Source: Sedimentisphaerales bacterium (GTDB lineage Bacteria; Planctomycetota; Phycisphaerae; Sedimentisphaerales; Anaerobacaceae). From it: a stretch of DNA of 64,000 nucleotides. A program made the translations under genes and the position numbers. Positions within the stretch are counted from its first letter, which is position 1, and the number at the start of each line of letters is the position of its first letter. Below are positions 57,390-64,000 of the stretch, piece by piece. The stretch lies in the NCBI GenBank assembly GCA_016930645.1, contig JAFGGH010000083.1, positions 1 to 64,000 on the forward strand. The letters run 5' to 3'. The notes under the pieces were generated by a model that ran no database searches, had not been told where the DNA came from, and saw nothing but the letters and a program-made list of their open reading frames with translations.

Positions 57390-58497
57390 TATCTGGCCAA
57401 GGAATGCTAAAAGGAAGATATATATCTGTATTGTATATATATCCTTTATATGTATTTCTGCGAAATCACAGGATAACATTTCAGATTCATATACTATTAT
57501 TTTCAATCCGTTGTTTCATCAAAACCAAGAAAAATGGCGAGCTCCTTATCATAAGACCATGATGTACGCATGGTTTACAGCAAGAGTTATTGCCCCAGAT
57601 TACAAAACATACATGCACTCAATGGAAGATCAATATGGAAATGGGGTGAAATACATAGGTTATTATTATTCAGCCACAACAACTCACTCGAAGGAGAGTG
57701 GGGCTCACGGTATATTCCCTGAGAAAAAGTTTCCTTTAAACGAAGTAAAAAAAGATTGGTTACTTCGTCGACCTGACGGTAAATTCTCCACTTGGCCTAA
57801 TCAAGAAGAAAGGTATTTCCTTGACGTTGGTCTCCGAGAAGTTCAAGATGCTATTTTAAATAGAGCAATACTGAACGCAAAAAAACTCAAATGTAATGTA
57901 CTTACGCTAGATAACTGGTATTATAAATATGGAGCACCGGCTGGCTTGGAAGAGAAAGCATGGACCGAAAAATGTATGTTGTTTTTGAAACGAGCTCGCG
58001 AGTTAACAACGGCTAATAATCTCAAACTTGTGGTTAATCATACTTCTCCACCTCAGTATTGGATCGAATTTGCTCCATATCTCGATGGTTCGTCTTATGA
58101 GATGGGGTGTCACCCAACAAGGCTTAGATCGCGTGACCTTTATGAACAAGAGTTGAGTAGCTATCAGGAATTTATTGCTATGGGTAAAAGTATATTTCTT
58201 TATACTGACCGAGCTGTATACAAGGGAGACCGTTGGGATAAGGATGGAAGAAAAGCTGCTGCGACTGTTATGCTCGTTATGCCTAAAGAACAGCATTATT
58301 GGGGGGGAATATATGTATGTTCTCCGCACTATGAGGTTTGGCCGGTGGGTGGTTGGGCTATGTGGCCGGAGCAACTCGGAAAGCCTTTGGGCCCAAGGGA
58401 ATGGGATGGTGATACTGTTACACGGAAATTCGAGAATGGCTTGATAAGTGTAACAGTAGGAGAAAAGCCTAAATTCAATATTAGCATTGAATACTAA
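57370..58497 (+). CDS. Putative glycosyl-hydrolase-like (GHL15-type TIM barrel?) secreted protein
   Basis: 'NVLTLDNWYYKYG', 'LKLVVNHTSPPQYWIEFAPYLDGSSYEMGCHP', 'WDGDTVTRKFENGLISVTVG'; N-terminal hydrophobic segment. Confidence 0.6.
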   Translation: MQVGKLNIWPRNAKRKIYICIVYISFICISAKSQDNISDSYTIIFNPLFHQNQEKWRAPYHKTMMYAWFTARVIAPDYKTYMHSMEDQYGNGVKYIGYYYSATTTHSKESGAHGIFPEKKFPLNEVKKDWLLRRPDGKFSTWPNQEERYFLDVGLREVQDAILNRAILNAKKLKCNVLTLDNWYYKYGAPAGLEEKAWTEKCMLFLKRARELTTANNLKLVVNHTSPPQYWIEFAPYLDGSSYEMGCHPTRLRSRDLYEQELSSYQEFIAMGKSIFLYTDRAVYKGDRWDKDGRKAAATVMLVMPKEQHYWGGIYVCSPHYEVWPVGGWAMWPEQLGKPLGPREWDGDTVTRKFENGLISVTVGEKPKFNISIEY

Positions 58498-58517
58498 CCA
58501 AAGATTAATATTGTCTT

Positions 58518-59771
58518 TTGGTAGTTAAAAGAAAGCACCAGTTTATGCAAGTAATGGTTGCTATAGAAAATCGTTTCGAGCAAACACTCAACGGTAATAT
58601 TTATTCGACAACAAATTGCGATTATGCCTTTTGGTCGAGGTATTTAGCTACATTCGATGAAGTTGTTGTATTTGCACGTGTTCTTGATATTCCGGAATAT
58701 GCGTTGGATAAACCTCCTGCAAACGGACAGAAGGTCAGCTTCAGTTCTCTTCCGACATACATAGGCCCCTGGCAGTTTATAAAGCATTATCGGCAAATAA
58801 AAAAACTAACTAATCAAGCTGTTAGTGAAGCAGATGCATTTATTTTACGAACGCCAGGCACCCTGTCTTTGTTACTCTGGTCTGAACTGCGAAAAAGGAA
58901 AATACCTTACGGTTTGGAAGTCGTAGCAGAGCCCTGGGAGGCTATGCGTTCCGGAAATATTAAGAGCATTGTCAGGCCGTTCCTAAGGCGTATGTATCGG
59001 AATAAACTAATTCAGCAGTGCAAGCAGGCAAGTACTGTTTCTTATGTTACCGAGCATACTTTGCAGAAACTTTATCCTGCCACGTGTTGGACAACTCATT
59101 ATTCCAGCATTGAATTACCGGAGAATATGATAATTGCTGATGCGGCTCTTGCCGAGCGGATTCGTATGATAAGAGAACGGATTAGAAATAAAAAGCCCTT
59201 GAGAATCTGCAATTTAGCTGGTATGACGGGTTTTTATAAAGGCCAGAATATTCTGATAGAGGCGGTTTCAATGTGCTGTAAGAGAGGATTAGATATCAAA
59301 TTAACCTTAATAGGCGATGGACGTTGTAAAAACACTTATGTCGAGCTGGTGGAAAAGTTAGGATTGTCGGAAACAGTAACTTTTCTTGGACATATTCTTC
59401 GTGGAAAACAGACCAATGACAAGCTTGATGAATCGGACCTATTTGTGTTTCCGTCATTTACAGAGGGCCTGCCTCGAGGTCTGATCGATGCGATGGCGAG
59501 GGCTCTACCTTGTATTGCAAGTGATATAGGGGGTATTCCTGAATTGCTTTCGCAGGAAGATTTGGTGCCGCCCAGAGATGCTGCGGCATTAGCGGCAAAA
59601 ATTGAATCTGTTGCCAGAGACCCGGAAAAAATGGAGAAAATGGCGAGACGTAATCTTGGAAAATCGCGGGAATACATCGCAGATAAGCTTAATCATAGGC
59701 GTGTTGAGCATTATGAGCGATTGAAGGAGATAACAGAATCATACTATTCTTCAAAAACGGCACAAAAGTGA
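58518..59771 (+). CDS. Glycosyltransferase family 4
   Basis: 'LFVFPSFTEGLPRGLIDAMARALPCIASDIGGIPELLSQEDLVPPRD'; ATG at 58545 may be the true start. Confidence 0.9.
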   Translation: MVVKRKHQFMQVMVAIENRFEQTLNGNIYSTTNCDYAFWSRYLATFDEVVVFARVLDIPEYALDKPPANGQKVSFSSLPTYIGPWQFIKHYRQIKKLTNQAVSEADAFILRTPGTLSLLLWSELRKRKIPYGLEVVAEPWEAMRSGNIKSIVRPFLRRMYRNKLIQQCKQASTVSYVTEHTLQKLYPATCWTTHYSSIELPENMIIADAALAERIRMIRERIRNKKPLRICNLAGMTGFYKGQNILIEAVSMCCKRGLDIKLTLIGDGRCKNTYVELVEKLGLSETVTFLGHILRGKQTNDKLDESDLFVFPSFTEGLPRGLIDAMARALPCIASDIGGIPELLSQEDLVPPRDAAALAAKIESVARDPEKMEKMARRNLGKSREYIADKLNHRRVEHYERLKEITESYYSSKTAQK

Positions 59772-59790
59772 TATATGTTTAGGAGTTACT

Positions 59791-60837
59791 GTGGATATTA
59801 AAAATTATGTAGCTTGTGACAACATTTTGGGCATTCGAACATCTTTGAAAAAGTTCGACTGGTCGTTTGGACAGCCTCCCAGGACGGCAACAGAAGACGA
59901 GATAAATCAGTGCAAAATTGTAATAAAACTTACGATAGATTCACTTAAAGATGAGGCCAAAAGGTTCGAAAACTCACAGAAATATCACTATTGGCGGGGA
60001 GATTGCGGCAGAGACGAGCTGTATTATCAGCGTAATTTATTTGCAGGCAGCAAGCTAAGGTTGCTGTTAAGGGGAATTAAAAACGGCCGGCCGGAAATTA
60101 TCATAAATAAAAATTATCTCCGTTTTGTAATAGGACGTTTTATTAATCTTCACTCGATAGGTTATCAGCTAACAGACCTTGCCTGTGCTATGCTGTTAAG
60201 CAGGGAGCTGTGCCCGCTGCACTGTTCAAGCTTTAGTATCGACGGTTCGACAGTTGCTGTGATTGCCCCCGGTAATACGGGAAAAACATTATCTACTATG
60301 CGGGCAGTTTTGCATTTAGGAGCTTCTTTTATATCTGAAGATTTAGCTGTTATAGACGGAGAAAGTATTTATGCATGTCCATGGACTTCGACTTTTCGTT
60401 ATTATGACGAGTTGTCAATGAGCTGGTTTTTGCGAATGAGGATGAAACTGATTAAAATTATTCCTCCTCTGGAACTGATTCCAATTCGTGGCGGTGATAG
60501 AAAGATAAACGCTTATATTGAAGATGAACGTATCCTTTCAAAGGAAAAACTGACCCATACCATAATATTGGCCCGTTGTCCCGGGGGAGTTAAAGTTCTC
60601 GATAAAAAAGAGGCTTTGTTTATGGTGCGCAATTTAAATCGTTATGAATTTATGTATATGAAAAGCCCAATGATGACGGCATATTCTTATTTTAATCCGG
60701 AGCTGGATATCTTTGCACTGGAAGAAAAAGAGAAAAGCATTTTAAGTAAGCTCGTAGAGAATACGACATGCCTTTTGGCACAAAGCGAAGACCCAACAAA
60801 ATTTGCTGATATGATTATAGGCAGTTTGAAGAAATAA
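59791..60837 (+). CDS. HPr kinase (HprK)-like P-loop protein of the polysaccharide cluster
   Basis: 'LCPLHCSSFSIDGSTVAVIAPGNTGKTLSTMRAVLHLGASFISEDLAVIDG' resembles the HprK C-terminal kinase core; SD aggag before the GTG. Confidence 0.75.
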   Translation: MDIKNYVACDNILGIRTSLKKFDWSFGQPPRTATEDEINQCKIVIKLTIDSLKDEAKRFENSQKYHYWRGDCGRDELYYQRNLFAGSKLRLLLRGIKNGRPEIIINKNYLRFVIGRFINLHSIGYQLTDLACAMLLSRELCPLHCSSFSIDGSTVAVIAPGNTGKTLSTMRAVLHLGASFISEDLAVIDGESIYACPWTSTFRYYDELSMSWFLRMRMKLIKIIPPLELIPIRGGDRKINAYIEDERILSKEKLTHTIILARCPGGVKVLDKKEALFMVRNLNRYEFMYMKSPMMTAYSYFNPELDIFALEEKEKSILSKLVENTTCLLAQSEDPTKFADMIIGSLKK

Positions 60838-60863
60838 TAATTCTATCTGTACATAAAAACGGT

Positions 60864-62036
60864 TTGGGAAATAGAAAAGACAAAATTAAAATATGCCTGC
60901 TGTCATCCATTTCGATTACCCTGCGGAATTTTTACGGCCCTTTGATTCGCAAACTCATAGACTCTGATTATGAAGTTACCTTGGTCTCGTCTGATTTTGA
61001 CAACTTAAACAAATTAAAAGAAGACTTAAATTGTAAGATATATTCAACTCCGATTTCCCGAAGGGTATCGCCTTTTCGTGATATTATTTCGATATGCCGA
61101 TTATCTCTTTTTTTGCATAAACAAAAGTTCAAAATTGTACATGCGCACACTCCCAAAGGTGGATTTATTGGTATGATTTCTTCAAGGCTGGCTTTTATTC
61201 CCAATAGAATCTACACTATTCACGGTCTTGTACTTGAAACAGCAAGAGGTATTAAAAAGAAATTGCTTTGGTTTTCTGAATGGCTTTCTTGTAAACTGGC
61301 TACCCAAGTTCTTGCTGTGAGCCCAAGCTTGAGACAGCGTGTAATTGACGAAGGTATATGTTCTGAGGAAAAGATACAGGTTTTAGGATATGGTAGTGCC
61401 TGTGGTATAAATATAGACAAATTCACTCGTAATGAAAATTATAGCGTTATGCGCAGTAGCATCAGGTCAGACTATAATATTCACGAAGATGCGATTGTCA
61501 TAGGTTTTTTGGGCAGAATAGTCCCCGATAAAGGAATTGAAACTCTTGTCCTTGCGTTTAAGGGATTACAAAAGTTAGACAAGAGGTGTTATTTGCTTCT
61601 TGTGGGTAATTTTGAAACTGTTCGTGATTGTCTTGATGGCGAAACTATCCAGGAAATAAATAACAATCCGCAAATTATCTGTAACGGTGAATTTGTATCG
61701 GATGTACTACCTTTTTATGCTGCTATGGATATTAATGTTCTGCCATCAAGGCGGGAAGGTTTTGGTTTGACTCTTATTGAAGCTTCTGCACTGGAGTTGC
61801 CGGTAATTAGCACAAAAATCACCGGTTGTGTTGACGCTGTTGAAGATAACGTTACGGGATTGCTCGTTGATGTTGATGACGTCGAGCAATTGTCGGATGC
61901 AATGTTAAAATTAGTAAACGATTCAGAGTTGAGATGCACTTTGGGGAAAAATGGTCGTCAAAGAGCTCGTGATCTTTTCGATTCACGCAGATTGGTAACG
62001 AGCCATATCAGTCTTTATCAAAACTGTTCAATATAA
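60864..62036 (+). CDS. Glycosyltransferase family 4
   Basis: 'HAHTPKGGFIGMISSRLAFI', 'GFLGRIVPDKGIETLVLAFK', 'LPSRREGFGLTLIEASALELPVI'. Confidence 0.93.
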   Translation: MGNRKDKIKICLLSSISITLRNFYGPLIRKLIDSDYEVTLVSSDFDNLNKLKEDLNCKIYSTPISRRVSPFRDIISICRLSLFLHKQKFKIVHAHTPKGGFIGMISSRLAFIPNRIYTIHGLVLETARGIKKKLLWFSEWLSCKLATQVLAVSPSLRQRVIDEGICSEEKIQVLGYGSACGINIDKFTRNENYSVMRSSIRSDYNIHEDAIVIGFLGRIVPDKGIETLVLAFKGLQKLDKRCYLLLVGNFETVRDCLDGETIQEINNNPQIICNGEFVSDVLPFYAAMDINVLPSRREGFGLTLIEASALELPVISTKITGCVDAVEDNVTGLLVDVDDVEQLSDAMLKLVNDSELRCTLGKNGRQRARDLFDSRRLVTSHISLYQNCSI

Positions 62037-62085
62037 TAAAAGATAGCATCTGAAAATAGATTACACTTAAAGAAAGAGCAGGTTT

Positions 62086-63198
62086 ATGCACGGGCGAAAA
62101 ATTCTTATGATTACGTATGCTTACTATCCGGCCACAGGGGGAGGAATCCGATACCAAAAAGATGTGGTTGATTACTTCAGGGCGAAAGGAAATATCGTAG
62201 ATGTTTTGTCTGTGAGTTCTGACAATAATATGCGTGTGGAAAGCTGTGCCCAGGGTTCTGTCATTGAGCTTCCGAAATTAGCTACAATAAGTTCAGCGGT
62301 GGTATCCATCCCATATTATTCTCTTTTTGGCAAGCTTGCATCTGGCTATGACATTCTGCATTTCAACTTTCCTAATCCAATTGCAGAGATAGCTGCTGTG
62401 CGACATAGAAAGAAATTAAGACACGTAAAAAAAATTGTCTTTTATCACGCGGACATTGTACCCGCAAAACGGTTTTCCGGGTTGTACAACAAACTTATCA
62501 CAAAGCGTTTTCTGAAACTTATGGACCAGATTCTGGTTTCTTCTCCCAAGATGGCCGAATTCTCCCCCCACTTACAATCTTTCAGGCAAAAGGTAACCGT
62601 AATTCCATTTGGGATAGATGTTAATTACTATGTGCCGTCAGCACCGAATCGACTTAGCGATGACAAAGTTTCCCCAAGGATTCTATTTGTTGGCCGTTTG
62701 GCGAGATATAAAGGTTTAGAATACTTAATTCAAGCTATGAAAGATGCACCAGGACGTCTTTCTATAGTTGGAAGTGGCCCGCTTAAGGAGATGCTTGTTA
62801 AACTTAGGGACAGTTTAGGGCTGGCGGAGCGGATTGATTTTTGTGGTTATGTATCTGAGCAGGAGCTGCTTCAAAAGTATCAACAAGCCGACATCCTGGT
62901 ATTACCTTCTACAGATGCAGGTGAGGCTTTTGGATATGTTCTTATTGAAGCAATGGCTTGCCGTACTGCTATTATAAGTACCGAGCTGAACACAGGAACT
63001 TCTTATGTAAATGTAGATGGCCAAACAGGTTTTGTTGTACCGCCTAAAAATGTTGAAGCATTGAGTAAAGCTATCAAGTCCCTTTCTGAAAAACGGGATA
63101 TGCTTACTCGTTTCAAGGACAATGCGTTGCGTCGTGCTCATGAACATTTTTCTTTACCTCGTATGCTCGGTGAGACGGAGGATTTGTACAACATTTAA
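62086..63198 (+). CDS. Glycosyltransferase family 4
   Basis: 'YYPATGGGIRYQKDVVDYF', 'LFVGRLARYKGLEYLIQAM', 'LPSTDAGEAFGYVLIEAMAC'. Confidence 0.93.
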   Translation: MHGRKILMITYAYYPATGGGIRYQKDVVDYFRAKGNIVDVLSVSSDNNMRVESCAQGSVIELPKLATISSAVVSIPYYSLFGKLASGYDILHFNFPNPIAEIAAVRHRKKLRHVKKIVFYHADIVPAKRFSGLYNKLITKRFLKLMDQILVSSPKMAEFSPHLQSFRQKVTVIPFGIDVNYYVPSAPNRLSDDKVSPRILFVGRLARYKGLEYLIQAMKDAPGRLSIVGSGPLKEMLVKLRDSLGLAERIDFCGYVSEQELLQKYQQADILVLPSTDAGEAFGYVLIEAMACRTAIISTELNTGTSYVNVDGQTGFVVPPKNVEALSKAIKSLSEKRDMLTRFKDNALRRAHEHFSLPRMLGETEDLYNI

Positions 63199-63222
63199 TA
63201 AAGTATTAATAATGACTTCAGC

Positions 63223-63846
63223 ATGACCATTACAATAGACAAAATCGCGGTGGAGCACCTTAGTCAGGTGGTATCTGTACACATGCGGGCGTTTCCTGAA
63301 TTCTTTCTGACTTTTCTGGGGCCAAAGTTTCTGAAAGAATTTTACAAGTCTTTTACTCGCGATCCTTCGGGTATTGGTTTTGTGGCTATAGATAATGAAA
63401 CTGGTCAACTTGTAGGTGCGATTGCTGGCTCTGTCGAGCCTGCCGGTTATTTTAAGAGACTCTTGATTCATCGTTTCTGGGCATTTTGCTTTGCAAGTCT
63501 TTGGGCTGTATTAAGAAAACCAACAGTTATCAAAAGACTTTTTCGAGCGGTTTTTTATAGGGGGCAAGCTCCAGTCGGTCCAAAGAGAGCATTACTTAGT
63601 AGTATAGCAGTTTCTCCTGATTGTCAGAAAAGGGGTATTGGTAAATTGCTTGTTAATAAATGGGTGGAAGAAATCAAAAACAGGGGAGCTGCCGGTTGCT
63701 TTCTGACCACAGATGCAATTGATAATGACTCAGTGAATAACTTTTACAAAGACCTTGGCTGGACTGTTGAATCAACTTATGAAACTCCTGAAGGCCGAAA
63801 AATGAATAGATATATTTATGATTTCGCGAATCAAGAGGAGTCTTGA
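63223..63846 (+). CDS. GNAT-family N-acetyltransferase
   Basis: 'LLSSIAVSPDCQKRGIGKLLVNKWVEEIKNRGAAGCFLTTDAIDNDSVNNFYKDLGW'. Confidence 0.92.
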   Translation: MTITIDKIAVEHLSQVVSVHMRAFPEFFLTFLGPKFLKEFYKSFTRDPSGIGFVAIDNETGQLVGAIAGSVEPAGYFKRLLIHRFWAFCFASLWAVLRKPTVIKRLFRAVFYRGQAPVGPKRALLSSIAVSPDCQKRGIGKLLVNKWVEEIKNRGAAGCFLTTDAIDNDSVNNFYKDLGWTVESTYETPEGRKMNRYIYDFANQEES

Positions 63847-63847
63847 T

Positions 63848-64000
63848 TTGAATAAACCTGTCCATAATTTTCAAAAGAGCTTTGGTGAGTTTTTTGATGT
63901 GGCTCACACCTTTGCTTTCTGGAAAGCGCGTGTGGCTTTGTATGCCATTCTCAAAATGCTGGGAGCGGGAAAGGGTGACGAGGTAATATTGCCCGGTTAT
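63848..64000 (+). CDS. DegT/DnrJ/EryC1/StrS-like aminotransferase, N-terminal part (runs off the window)
   Basis: TTG start; LNKPVHNFQKSFGEFFDVAHTFAFWKARVALYAILKMLGAGKGDEVILPGY, with the typical AL...GDEVILPGY N-terminus. Confidence 0.7.
   Translation, partial: MNKPVHNFQKSFGEFFDVAHTFAFWKARVALYAILKMLGAGKGDEVILPGY

Overview
This 64 kb window looks chromosomal. It reads like a Phycisphaerae/Planctomycetes-type genome, judged from the dockerin and PEP-CTERM tails, the 'WRIIMKSKITKLA' sensor proteins and the ECF modules; that taxonomic call is an inference. Genes are mostly leftward up to about 32.8 kb and mostly rightward after that. Left half: bioY, nnrD, a small toxin-antitoxin-like patch (HicB remnant, AbiEii-like NTase, MNT/HEPN pair), tsaD, DUF362, pgl, a TetR-OMF-MFP-RND efflux operon with a clear palindromic operator, two ECF-sigma/sensor modules, a triple-GH43 secreted protein, a 1.5k-residue C39-like/LamG/dockerin protein, a PEP-CTERM alpha/alpha-toroid protein, and hisI. 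Right half: flippase-like and DUF502 membrane proteins, hpf and a PTS-Ntr-like block (IIA, HPr, EI), DUF2344, rng, kdsD, kdsC, a giant LptC/LptA-like protein, cobO, gmd, fcl, then an exopolysaccharide cluster (about 47.5-64 kb) containing an HprK-like kinase, an FrhB-like protein, a pyruvyltransferase, a polymerase and a hydrolase-like protein. No rRNA, tRNA, CRISPR array or transposase was recognised. Main unusual signals: a conserved in-frame internal Shine-Dalgarno/ATG in both ECF-linked sensor genes, a hisI tail remnant, direct repeats flanking the GH43 gene, a HicB gene truncated by a dispersed repeat, a LamG domain nested inside another repeat domain, and a likely leaderless promoter. 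All analysis was by eye, with no database searches.
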